36,321 nucleotides of DNA from Oscillospiraceae bacterium (lineage in GTDB: Bacteria > Bacillota > Clostridia > Oscillospirales > CAG-272). A model generated the notes under the pieces. The model worked only from the letters and a program-made list of their open reading frames with translations, was not told where the DNA came from and did not search any database. Position 1 is the stretch's first letter. The number at the start of each line of letters is the position of its first letter. A program made the position numbers and the translations under genes. Below, piece by piece: positions 23,286 through 31,048 of this stretch. Where the stretch lies: NCBI GenBank assembly GCA_015065135.1, contig SVQY01000022.1, positions 1 through 36,321 of the forward strand. The letters are read 5' to 3'.

Positions 23286-25067
23286 TTAGCCCAGTCTCTT
23301 CTCCAGAGCGGCCAGCTCCTCGTACATGGTAGCGGGAACAGCCTCGCCGACCTGTGCGTAGAACTCCTTGATGTTGGCAATATCTTCCTTCCAGGAAGCG
23401 GTGTCAACAGAGAGCAGCTCCTTGATGGTATCGATGGAGATATCCAGACCCTCAATGTTGATGTCCTCAGCCTTCGGAACATAACCGATAGCGGTCTCAA
23501 CGGCGTCAACCTTACCCTCGCAACGAGCCAGGATCCAGAGCAGAACGCGCATATTGTCGCCGAAGCCGGGCCAGATGAAGTGGCCTTCGTCATCGGTGCG
23601 GAACCAGTTGACGTGGAAGATCATGGGAGGATTGGGGATCTTCTTGCCCATATCCAGCCAGTGCTGCCAGTAGTCACCCATGTTGTAGCCAACGAAGGGA
23701 CGCATAGCCATAGGATCGCGACGGACAACGCCGACGGCACCTGCAGCGGCTGCGGTGGTCTCGGAGGCCATGATAGAGCCTACGAAGGAGCCGTGCTGCC
23801 AGCCAAAGGACTGGTAAACCAGAGGAGCGGTCTTAGCGCGGCGGCCGCCGAATACGATAGCGGAAACCGGTACGCCCTTTAGGCTGTTAAACTCGGGAGA
23901 GATGCAGGGGCAGTTGGCTGCCAGAGCGGTGAAGCGGGAGTTGGGATGAGCGCCGCAGGTGGACTTATCCTTCTTGTTGTACTTGGTGCAGTCCCAAGGA
24001 TTGCCCTTCCAGTCGATGGCGTTGCCGGGCTGGGGAGGATTATCGTTGAGGCCCTCCCACCAAACGGTGTTGTTCTTGGTGTCGTGAACAACGTTGGTGA
24101 AGATGGTGTCACGCATGGTGGTAGCGAGCGCGTTGGGGTTGGACTTGTCGTTGGTGCCGGGCGCAACGCCGAAGAAGCCGTTCTCGGGGTTGACAGCCCA
24201 CAGTCTGCCGTCCTCGCCTACGCGGAGCCAAGCAATGTCATCACCGACACACTCGACCTCGTAGCCCTCTTTCTTGAGTGCTGCGGGAGGAATGAGCATA
24301 GCGAGGTTGGTCTTGCCGCAAGCAGAGGGGAATGCAGCGGTCACGTACTTCTTCTCGCCGTTGGGGTACTTCACGCCCAGGATGAGCATATGCTCGGCCA
24401 TCCAGCCCTCCTTGCGACCCAGGTAGGAAGCGATACGCAGAGCGAAGCACTTCTTGCCCAGCAGCACGTTTCCGCCGTAGCCGGAGTTCACGGACATGAT
24501 CTCGTTGGTCTCGGGGAAGTGGGTGATATAACGGTTCTCCTCGTCGATATCGGCGCGGGCATGCAGACCCTTGATATAGTCGGGGCTGTCACCCAGAGCC
24601 TCCAGCACGTTGGTGCCGACGCGAGTCATGATGAGCATGTTCAGAACAACGTAGATAGAGTCGGTCAGCTCGATGCCGTACTTGGCAAAGTCAGAGCCCA
24701 CAACGCCCATGGAGTAGGGGATAACGTACATGGTACGACCCTTCATGGAGCCCTTGTAGAGCTTGAAGAGCTTTTCCTTCATCTCGGCGGGAGCCATCCA
24801 GTTGTTGATGTTGCCTGCATCCTCTTTCTTCTCGGTGCAGATGAAGGTGCGGCCCTCTACACGTGCAACGTCGTTGACGGCGGTGCGGTGCAGGTAGCAG
24901 TTGGGGAGCAGCTCCTGGTTGAGCTTGATCATCTCGCCGGTGGAGCAAGCCTCGGCGCGCAGAGCCTCTGCCTGAGCCTCGGAGCCGTCGATCCAGACGA
25001 TCTTGTCGGGCTGGGTCATAGCGGCCATTTCGTCGATCCAGGACAAAACGTACTTGTTGTTGGTCAT
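23286..25067 (-). CDS. pckA: Phosphoenolpyruvate carboxykinase (GTP)
   Basis: Interconverts oxaloacetate plus GTP with PEP, CO2 and GDP. At 593 residues it matches the GTP-type family. The P-loop with the reactive cysteine, FPSACGKTN, is at 246-254 (C250). R-G and Y-G-G blocks (SVNSGYGGNVLLGKKCFALRIA) and the metal site region (HFPETNE) fit. In a fermenter it may work in either direction. The start has AGGAGA about 11 bp upstream and a leader of roughly 75 nt. Its last 92 codons, including the stop, are duplicated at 19827-20103 and its 3' end borders the Gfo/Idh cassette, so the present gene may be a hybrid of resident 5' and incoming 3' sequence. Confidence 0.96.
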   Translation of the reverse strand: MTNNKYVLSWIDEMAAMTQPDKIVWIDGSEAQAEALRAEACSTGEMIKLNQELLPNCYLHRTAVNDVARVEGRTFICTEKKEDAGNINNWMAPAEMKEKLFKLYKGSMKGRTMYVIPYSMGVVGSDFAKYGIELTDSIYVVLNMLIMTRVGTNVLEALGDSPDYIKGLHARADIDEENRYITHFPETNEIMSVNSGYGGNVLLGKKCFALRIASYLGRKEGWMAEHMLILGVKYPNGEKKYVTAAFPSACGKTNLAMLIPPAALKKEGYEVECVGDDIAWLRVGEDGRLWAVNPENGFFGVAPGTNDKSNPNALATTMRDTIFTNVVHDTKNNTVWWEGLNDNPPQPGNAIDWKGNPWDCTKYNKKDKSTCGAHPNSRFTALAANCPCISPEFNSLKGVPVSAIVFGGRRAKTAPLVYQSFGWQHGSFVGSIMASETTAAAAGAVGVVRRDPMAMRPFVGYNMGDYWQHWLDMGKKIPNPPMIFHVNWFRTDDEGHFIWPGFGDNMRVLLWILARCEGKVDAVETAIGYVPKAEDINIEGLDISIDTIKELLSVDTASWKEDIANIKEFYAQVGEAVPATMYEELAALEKRLG

Positions 25068-25147
25068 AGTTTTCCAAATCTCCTATAATATTTGGGATCG
25101 TGACGTTCCTCTTTGCAGAGTTGCGTTCACAATCGTTTCCCAGTATG

Positions 25148-25176
25148 ATTTTACTACATTTTTGCAAGTTTTTCAA
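25148..25176 (-). promoter_or_regulatory. Promoter of pckA
   Basis: On the minus strand: TTGAAA (25171-25176), 17 bp, TAAAAT (25148-25153). An imperfect dyad, TGTTA...TAACA (25191-25208), lies just upstream of the -35 and could bind a regulator. Confidence 0.65.
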
Positions 25177-25330
25177 CACGAACCTTCATATGTTACAATT
25201 TATTAACATTTGGCCGTTTTACAGGTTTCTGCGCATAAAAACTGATATATAAATGATTGATACACGTGCGCATGTGCGACAAATTTCGGTAATGGCACTG
25301 CCATTTTTGCATATTTTGAAAGGCGAGCGG

Positions 25331-26923
25331 TCACACCGCAGCCCTTGATGACGGTATGGACGGTGGCCTTTTTCGCTTTTTCGGTAATAATGAATGATGC
25401 AGCCAGTTGATGTCGGCGCGGCCAAGACCGCCTGTGAATAGCAGAAAAGCCAGATAAAAAAGGGCAGTGAGCAGAATATGCCCGATCAGTGCGCCGCCGC
25501 TATAGCGTCCGATAGGTAAGAAATGCAGTAAAATATTGACCGTGCAGGTGGCACCGATCACCGAGAGTAGCGGTCGCAGGAAAAGAAGGGTCAGTCGAGG
25601 GCGGAAGCCTGTGATCCGCAGCAGTCGTGCCACACTGCAGGCAGCATTAAAGATCTCGGTGATGTAGATGGTCAGAATATAACCCGAGATACCCATATGA
25701 GGGACCAGCACCGCCACGGCGATCACCGAGATCAAAGCATCGATGATGTTTACGTTCATGGAATAGACCTGCTGTCCCAGACCCTTCAGCATGCCGTCGG
25801 TGGCGGTGTCCAGATACATAATAGGAATCAGCGGAGCGAGGCGGCGAATGAATATGCCGACCTCATCGCTATGATATAGGACCTGACCGAGCTCGCCGGA
25901 AAGGAAAAACATTACGCCACCGACACCGATGGAAAAGAGAAGCGTCATCTGATAAACACGCCCTGCGATATAGCGTATCTCACGCTTGTTTCCGGCCGCT
26001 TGCTGTTCGGTCATTTCCGGGATCAAAAGGCTGGAAAAGGAAGAAAGGATGGCGGCGGGATATAGGATCACCGGCAGGGCCATGCTTTGCAAGGAGCCAT
26101 AGGCGGCCAAAGCAGCCGTGTTACCGCTTCCATACCTTGAAAGTCCTCTTGGGATTAAAATATGTTCTATTGCGAGTAAACCTGACCGCATATATGCACT
26201 GATCGCCACCGGCAAAGCGATGGCGGTCACACCAACCTTTTTGCCGGTGCTCAGCGATGGTGTTGCTATTTTTACATGGCGGAAATGGCGTTTGTCGAGC
26301 TGATACAAAACAAGGTTCAAAAGCAGCGAAAGGCTTTCGGCCACAGCACCTCCCAGCAGGATGGCAAGCAGAGAGCCTTCCACGGTTTTCGGTGCAACTA
26401 CCAACAAGAAGTAAGTGGTCAGCGCGATCTTCACGCCCTGCTCGGTGACCTGCGTGACGGCGTTTTTCCAGGCGCGCCTCACCGCGGTGAAATATCCGTT
26501 CAGTACCGCGCTGATCGCAATAGGCAGCAGCGTGAAGGATAGGGTGCGCAGTGCGCGGACGGTGCGTGCATCACGCAGGAGCAAGTGGCCGATCGGGCGC
26601 GCGAGAAAAAACAGCAGCAGCGTAGCGATACTGCCGAAAAAAGTGGCGTACCCGATGCAGGACAGCACGCATTTTTTATTTTCTGCACCCTCAGTGCGCT
26701 CCAGACGCTCTGCCACCGTCCGTACCGTTGCCAGCTGAATGCCGGAGGTGGCGACGGTCACGGCAAAGCCGTAAACACCGGAGATCAGTGCCAGAAGCCC
26801 CATTGCTTCGGCGCCGGCGCGATTGGAAACATACACGTTGAAGCTGACCGTTACTGTACGCATCAGCAGGGTAACTGCCGTCAGCAGCAGCGCGTTGTAG
26901 AGATATTTTTGCTTTGCTTTCAT
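25331..26923 (-). CDS. SpoVB/MurJ-like lipid flippase (MOP superfamily)
   Basis: A 530-residue membrane protein with about 14 hydrophobic segments. The N-terminal KYLYNALLLTAVTLLMRTVTVSF and EAMGLLALISGVYGFAVTVATSGIQLATVRTVAE match the stage V sporulation protein B/polysaccharide export family of Clostridia. It probably flips a lipid-linked cell wall or polysaccharide precursor. A basic C-terminal tail (LLPKKRKRPPS) is visible. It is unrelated in detail to the flippase at 8431. Being SpoVB-like does not prove sporulation, since relatives occur in non-spore-formers. It is monocistronic and divergent from the cytidylate-kinase-like gene. Confidence 0.85.
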   Translation of the reverse strand: MKAKQKYLYNALLLTAVTLLMRTVTVSFNVYVSNRAGAEAMGLLALISGVYGFAVTVATSGIQLATVRTVAERLERTEGAENKKCVLSCIGYATFFGSIATLLLFFLARPIGHLLLRDARTVRALRTLSFTLLPIAISAVLNGYFTAVRRAWKNAVTQVTEQGVKIALTTYFLLVVAPKTVEGSLLAILLGGAVAESLSLLLNLVLYQLDKRHFRHVKIATPSLSTGKKVGVTAIALPVAISAYMRSGLLAIEHILIPRGLSRYGSGNTAALAAYGSLQSMALPVILYPAAILSSFSSLLIPEMTEQQAAGNKREIRYIAGRVYQMTLLFSIGVGGVMFFLSGELGQVLYHSDEVGIFIRRLAPLIPIMYLDTATDGMLKGLGQQVYSMNVNIIDALISVIAVAVLVPHMGISGYILTIYITEIFNAACSVARLLRITGFRPRLTLLFLRPLLSVIGATCTVNILLHFLPIGRYSGGALIGHILLTALFYLAFLLFTGGLGRADINWLHHSLLPKKRKRPPSIPSSRAAV

Positions 26924-26984
26924 GTTCTCACCTCGTTTTTAATCTATTCCGGAAAAAATATGCTTAGCACCGTTTTCCGGTCTC

Positions 26985-27013
26985 TTTACAAAATGGCAAA
27001 AATATGTTATAAT
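26985..27013 (+). promoter_or_regulatory. Promoter of the cytidylate-kinase-like gene
   Basis: TTTACA, a 17-bp spacer and a perfect TATAAT, 45 bp before the ATG. Confidence 0.75.
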
Positions 27014-27058
27014 GAGCACGAGGATCCTGTTTTCTAAATTCGGAAAGGAGAAATTCCC

Positions 27059-27724
27059 ATGGCAGAAAAATTAGCAATCACGATCGGCAGACAGTTCGGC
27101 AGCGGTGGCAGAGATATCGGTGTCCGCGTGGGTGAGCTGCTCGGCATCAAGGTCTATGACAAGGAGCTGCTGACGATGGCGGCAGAGAAGCGAGGCATCA
27201 GCCCCGATTATCTGCGTCGCATTGATGAAAAGGCTGCAAGCAGCCTTCTGTATACGCTGGCAATGGGCTCTTCGCTTTACAGCGCCCGTCATCTGGGCGT
27301 TGACGTACCGATCAATGATCAGCTTTTCATTACGCAGACCGAGATCATCAAGGAGATCGCCGATGCTGATTCCGCTATTTTTGTGGGACGCTGCGCCGAT
27401 TATATCCTGCGTAACCACCCCCACCGTCTCAGCTTTTTTATCTATTCCGATTACGAATCTCGCGTACATCGTGTGATGGAGCGCCACGACTGCAAGCGCA
27501 GCGAGGCGGAGAGCATGATCAACAAGACCGACAAGAAGCGCGTGAACTACTACAACTTCTATACCGGCAAAAAGTGGGGCAGATTTGAGAATTATCATAT
27601 GTCTCTGGATAGCTCCTTGCTGGGCGTGGAGGGCACCGCGCAGATGATCGCACAGCTGATCAAGATCTACAATTCCGAGACCGACGAGGAAAGAAAGATC
27701 TATCACGAGCACGCAGAGGGATGA
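27059..27724 (+). CDS. Cytidylate kinase-like family protein
   Basis: A 221-residue P-loop protein of the cytidylate-kinase-like group. The nucleotide-binding loop is ITIGRQFGSGGRDIG (8-22), followed by the typical VYDKELL and the FVGRCADYIL block (near 108-117). It is distinct from the true Cmk, whose loop is GPAGSGKST, so CMP phosphorylation cannot be assumed; the role of these paralogues is not settled. The start has AAAGGAGAAA. No hairpin was found after the stop, and the rubredoxin gene follows 140 bp later with its own promoter. Confidence 0.85.
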   Translation: MAEKLAITIGRQFGSGGRDIGVRVGELLGIKVYDKELLTMAAEKRGISPDYLRRIDEKAASSLLYTLAMGSSLYSARHLGVDVPINDQLFITQTEIIKEIADADSAIFVGRCADYILRNHPHRLSFFIYSDYESRVHRVMERHDCKRSEAESMINKTDKKRVNYYNFYTGKKWGRFENYHMSLDSSLLGVEGTAQMIAQLIKIYNSETDEERKIYHEHAEG

Positions 27725-27801
27725 TTTTTGTCGAAAGCAGGGGATTTTGACCCTGTTCGCGGTCGTATTTTCAACTTTTTTACACAACGCAAAAAAAACA
27801 C

Positions 27802-27830
27802 TTGACAAGATGCCTGCGGCGGATTATGAT
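27802..27830 (+). promoter_or_regulatory. Promoter of the rubredoxin gene
   Basis: Perfect TTGACA, a 17-bp spacer and TATGAT, 34 bp before the ATG. Confidence 0.8.
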
Positions 27831-27864
27831 AGTATTGCAATAACAAATACGGGAGGATTTACCC

Positions 27865-28041
27865 ATGGCAATTTATGTTTGTGAACTTTGCGGATATGAG
27901 TACGATCCCAAGAACGGTGATCCGGAGAATGGGATCGACGAGGGCACCGACTTTGAGGATCTGCCCGAGGATTTCGAATGTCCTCTTTGCGGCGCTGCAA
28001 AGGAGAATTTTGAAAAGGTAAAAGACGAGGACGACGAGTAA
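27865..28041 (+). CDS. Rubredoxin
   Basis: A 58-residue iron protein of the cytosol, carrying single electrons. The four iron-ligand cysteines are C6 and C9 ([12 protein letters not shown]) and C39 and C42 (ECPLCGAAK), and the intermediate [15 protein letters not shown] is the classic rubredoxin linker. An acidic tail (KDEDDE) extends it slightly. In anaerobes rubredoxins feed superoxide reductase, rubrerythrin or flavodiiron proteins, none of which is in this window. A GGGAGGA ribosome site precedes the ATG, and both a near-consensus promoter and a terminator bound the gene, so it is monocistronic. Confidence 0.96.
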   Translation: MAIYVCELCGYEYDPKNGDPENGIDEGTDFEDLPEDFECPLCGAAKENFEKVKDEDDE

Positions 28042-28051
28042 ACGATGCGTC

Positions 28052-28085
28052 ATAAAAGGCGGGGCCGTACGGCTCCGCCTTTTAT
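28052..28085 (+). terminator. Terminator of the rubredoxin gene
   Basis: ATAAAAGGCGGGGCCG pairs with CGGCTCCGCCTTTTAT around a TA centre, with one G-T wobble, 10 bp after the stop. Confidence 0.87.
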
Positions 28086-28122
28086 CATTTATACAAAAAT
28101 TATGCAAATATTCATTTTTATA

Positions 28123-28151
28123 TTGACTTTCGCGTGCGAGGTAGATATAAT
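28123..28151 (+). promoter_or_regulatory. Promoter of the nusB operon
   Basis: TTGACT, a 17-bp spacer and a perfect TATAAT, 55 bp before nusB. It lies inside the in-frame upstream extension of nusB, which supports the later ATG at 28207. Confidence 0.78.
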
Positions 28152-28206
28152 AATAATACAAAATTATATTTGTTGTCACATTTGGCAATTGAAAGGGACC
28201 TGTAAT

Positions 28207-28623
28207 ATGAACAGACACGATGCGCGCGAAGCGGTTTTTGAGCTTTTGTTTGAGACCGAATTTCGCACTGATGAAAACAGAGAGGAGATCTTTGCTGCCT
28301 CCGCCGAGAACCGTGAGCTGCCCGAAGATCGCTATATCCGCGACACCTATTTCGGCGTTTGTGAGCATCTGGAGGAGATCGATGCGCTGATCAACATGCA
28401 CTCCAAGGGCTGGAAGACTACGCGCCTTGCCAAGGTCACGCGCTCTATCCTGCGTCTTGCTGTCTATGAGATGCTGTACCTGCGCGGCGAGATCCCCGAA
28501 AGCGTCTCGCTCAATGAGGCGGTGGAGTTGTGCAAGAAATTTGACGATGAAAAGGCCAAGGCCTTCCTCAACGGCGTGCTCAACAGCATCAAAAACGAGA
28601 TCGTAGGGGCTGAAAATGGCTGA
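28207..28623 (+). CDS. nusB: Transcription antitermination factor NusB
   Basis: A 138-residue RNA-binding factor that with NusE acts in rRNA antitermination. The N-terminal RHDAREAVFELLFETEF and the C-terminal RLAVYEMLYLRGEIPESVSLNEAVELCKKF and AFLNGVLNSI are the family hallmarks. The ATG at 28207 is chosen because the upstream frame (to 28045) contains the promoter and gives an unrelated hydrophobic extension. The gene overlaps the next one by 8 bp and heads a long plus-strand operon that continues to the window end. Confidence 0.95.
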   Translation: MNRHDAREAVFELLFETEFRTDENREEIFAASAENRELPEDRYIRDTYFGVCEHLEEIDALINMHSKGWKTTRLAKVTRSILRLAVYEMLYLRGEIPESVSLNEAVELCKKFDDEKAKAFLNGVLNSIKNEIVGAENG

Positions 28624-29569
28624 TAAATGCTACGTTGGCATTGATACCAGCAATTATACGACCTCTCTGGCGGTGGCGGACGAAAATGGCGAGGTGATCG
28701 CCAATCTGAAGCTTCCATTGCCGGTAAAGGAGGGGGGCAGAGGACTGCGCCAGAGCGAGGCCGTCTTTGCTCACGTCAAAAATCTGCCGCGTCTGATGCC
28801 GCAGCTCGGTGAGATCATACGTGATCGCACCGTAATGGCAGTGGGTGTTTCGGTACGTCCGAGAGATGCGGAGGATTCCTATATGCCATGCTTCCTCACC
28901 GGTGAGGTGGCGGCCGCATCGCTTGCCGCATCCGAGGGGCTGCCGATCCATCGCTTTTCGCATCAGAACGGTCATCTGATGGCAGCGCTTTATTCCTCCG
29001 GCGCCACCGAGGCGCTGGCAGGACGCACCTTTGGTGCGTTTCACGTGTCGGGCGGTACGACCGAGCTGCTGCTGGTCAGACCAAACGGTACCGATTTTAC
29101 GGTAGAGCTGCTTGGCGGCAGCGCCGATCTGCACGCGGGACAAGCCGTGGATCGCATCGGTGTAGCGTTGGGGCTCTCCTTCCCGTGCGGCCCCGCATTG
29201 GAGCGGCTTGCCGCAACCAATACGGCGCGCATTCCGCGACCGCGCATCTCCGTGCGTGAGGGCGTTTGTAATCTTTCCGGATTGGAAAACCTGGCGCTGG
29301 AGCTTTACAAAAAAAGCGGCGACAAGGCGCTGACCGCAGCCTTTGTGCTGCGCTTTCTCAGCGAAACACTTGGCAAGATGGCAGAATGGCTGCGTGAGCA
29401 GCACGGCGAGCTGCCGATCCTGTTTTCCGGCGGTGTCATGAGCAATCGGATCATTGCCGCTGAGCTTCGAGAGCGACTGGGAAACGTGTATTTTGCAGAG
29501 CCTGCCTTTTCCGCCGATAACGCGGCGGGTATCGCGCTGCTTTGCCGCGCACGCGCATTGGCAGAATAA
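28616..29569 (+). CDS. Kae1/TsaD-like protein (peptidase M22 family paralogue)
   Basis: A 317-residue ASKHA-fold protein related to TsaD, which makes the t6A modification of tRNA. It starts CYVGIDTSNYTTSLAV (phosphate loop) and has a metal-binding H116-x3-H120 pair in FSHQNGHL, the G-G-T loop FHVSGGTTELL, and the C-terminal FSADNAAGIALL with the conserved Asp. True TsaD is usually a little longer and reads H-x-E-G-H, so this is probably the paralogue known at this position in Clostridia. Its role is not established. It overlaps nusB by 8 bp and lies 25 bp before xseA. Confidence 0.85.
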   Translation: MADKCYVGIDTSNYTTSLAVADENGEVIANLKLPLPVKEGGRGLRQSEAVFAHVKNLPRLMPQLGEIIRDRTVMAVGVSVRPRDAEDSYMPCFLTGEVAAASLAASEGLPIHRFSHQNGHLMAALYSSGATEALAGRTFGAFHVSGGTTELLLVRPNGTDFTVELLGGSADLHAGQAVDRIGVALGLSFPCGPALERLAATNTARIPRPRISVREGVCNLSGLENLALELYKKSGDKALTAAFVLRFLSETLGKMAEWLREQHGELPILFSGGVMSNRIIAAELRERLGNVYFAEPAFSADNAAGIALLCRARALAE

Positions 29570-29594
29570 AATTCAGAAAAGAGGAGGGATCACC

Positions 29595-30806
29595 GTGGCA
29601 CAGCAGGTGTTGTCCGTTGGACAGCTGAACGAATATATCAAAATGCTTATGGACGGTAATCCGCTCCTATCGGATCTCTTGATCCGCGGTGAGATCTCCA
29701 ATTTCACCAATCATTATAAGACCGGGCATTTTTACTTTTCGCTAAAGGACGAAAACGCCCTGGTGCGTGCGGTCATGTTCCGTTCCTACGCGGGTCGGGT
29801 GCAGTTCCTTCCCGAAAACGGTATGAAGGTGATCGTACACGGCCGTGTTTCCGCCTTTCCGCGTGACGGTCAGTATCAGATCTATGTGGACGAGATGCTG
29901 CCCGACGGCGTAGGCTCTCTTTATCTGGCTTATGAGCAGCTGCGCCGCAAGCTGGAGGGGGAGGGACTGTTTGATCCCGCGCGCAAGCGTCCGCTGCCGC
30001 CCTATCCTTCCCGTATCGGTATCGTAACGTCGCCCACAGGCGCGGCGGTGCGAGATATGATCCAGATACTCGGTCGCCGTTTTCCGGCGGCGCAGCTTAT
30101 CCTTTATCCCGCATTGGTGCAGGGAGCCGGCGCACCGGAAAGCCTGATCCGAGGCCTTTCTGCCTTTACTACGGCAATGCCCGTCGATCTGATCATCATC
30201 GGGCGCGGTGGTGGCTCTGCCGAGGATCTGTGGGCGTTTAATAACGAGACGCTGGCAAGAGCCGTTGCGGCATCACCGGTACCCGTTATTTCCGCTGTCG
30301 GACACGAGACCGACGTGACCATTTGTGATTTTGCGGCCGATCTGCGCGCGCCGACACCTTCGGCGGCTGCCGAGCTGGCCGTGCCGGAAAGCAGCAAGCT
30401 GCTGCAGGAGATATCCGGGTACCGCGAGCGGCTCTATGCGGGCGCACATGCCTGCATTATGGCAAAGCAAACGCAGGTACGGCTCTTGTCCGGAACCTCC
30501 TTTCTGGCCTCTCCGTATCGCTATTTTGAAGAGCGGACGATGGAGGTCGCGCTGCTGGAGCAGCGTCTGGAGCGCGCTTCCGCTTCGCGCCTGGAGGGTG
30601 CGCGTACACAGCTGGGCACCATCGCGGCAAAGCTTGGTGCACTCAACCCTCTAAACGTTTTGTCCCGTGGATACGCCGCCGTCTTTGACGGAAGCGGCGC
30701 GCCGGTCACCGAGGCCGGGGAATCGTTGGTCGGGCAAAGCGTGCAGATCCGATTTGCGAACAAAACTGCGGATGCCGTTGTGACGGGCATTCGGGAAAGC
30801 GAGTAG
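29595..30806 (+). CDS. xseA: Exodeoxyribonuclease VII large subunit
   Basis: A 403-residue catalytic subunit that degrades single-stranded DNA from both ends together with XseB. The N-terminal OB fold (about 1-100: LSVGQLNEYIKMLM, LLIRGEISNF, HFYFSLKDE) is followed by the catalytic block RIGIVTSPTGAAVRDMI (near 137), DLIIIGRGGGSAEDLWAFN and ISAVGHETDVTICDFAADLRAPTPSAAAE. The GTG at 29595 is chosen for its GAGGAGG site; a longer frame would overlap the preceding gene by 116 bp. xseB follows 2 bp later. Confidence 0.95.
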   Translation: MAQQVLSVGQLNEYIKMLMDGNPLLSDLLIRGEISNFTNHYKTGHFYFSLKDENALVRAVMFRSYAGRVQFLPENGMKVIVHGRVSAFPRDGQYQIYVDEMLPDGVGSLYLAYEQLRRKLEGEGLFDPARKRPLPPYPSRIGIVTSPTGAAVRDMIQILGRRFPAAQLILYPALVQGAGAPESLIRGLSAFTTAMPVDLIIIGRGGGSAEDLWAFNNETLARAVAASPVPVISAVGHETDVTICDFAADLRAPTPSAAAELAVPESSKLLQEISGYRERLYAGAHACIMAKQTQVRLLSGTSFLASPYRYFEERTMEVALLEQRLERASASRLEGARTQLGTIAAKLGALNPLNVLSRGYAAVFDGSGAPVTEAGESLVGQSVQIRFANKTADAVVTGIRESE

Positions 30807-30808
30807 TC

Positions 30809-31048
30809 ATGGCAAAGCAAGAATTTTCCTTTGAAAAGGCTTTAGAGGAGCTGCGGAGCATCGTGGCTGCGTTGGAAAGCGCCAACGTGGGGCTGGATGA
30901 TGCGCTGAAATATTACGAAAGAGGTGTAGAGCTCGTTCGTCTTTGCAACGAGCGGCTGAACGAGGCACATGTCCGTGTGGATATGCTGCATCTGAATGCG
31001 GACGGCACCCCCTCGCTGCAGCCCTTTGTGGAGGAGCAGGAGGTATGA
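30809..31048 (+). CDS. xseB: Exodeoxyribonuclease VII small subunit
   Basis: A 79-residue helical partner of XseA. FSFEKALEELRSIVAALESANVGLDDALKYYERGVEL is the family signature. It starts 2 bp after xseA and its stop overlaps the ATG of ispA (ATGA), so all three are translationally coupled. Confidence 0.94.
   Translation: MAKQEFSFEKALEELRSIVAALESANVGLDDALKYYERGVELVRLCNERLNEAHVRVDMLHLNADGTPSLQPFVEEQEV

Noticed and set aside
25191-25208. Rex redox-regulator site upstream of pckA
   Set aside because: The arms resemble Rex half-sites, but the spacing between them is longer than in known sites.
28045-28206. N-terminal extension of NusB
   Set aside because: It contains the rubredoxin terminator and the nusB promoter, and the encoded stretch is unlike NusB.
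29454-29594. N-terminal extension of XseA
   Set aside because: It would overlap the Kae1-like gene by 116 bp; the GTG at 29595 has a strong ribosome site and begins with the normal XseA sequence.
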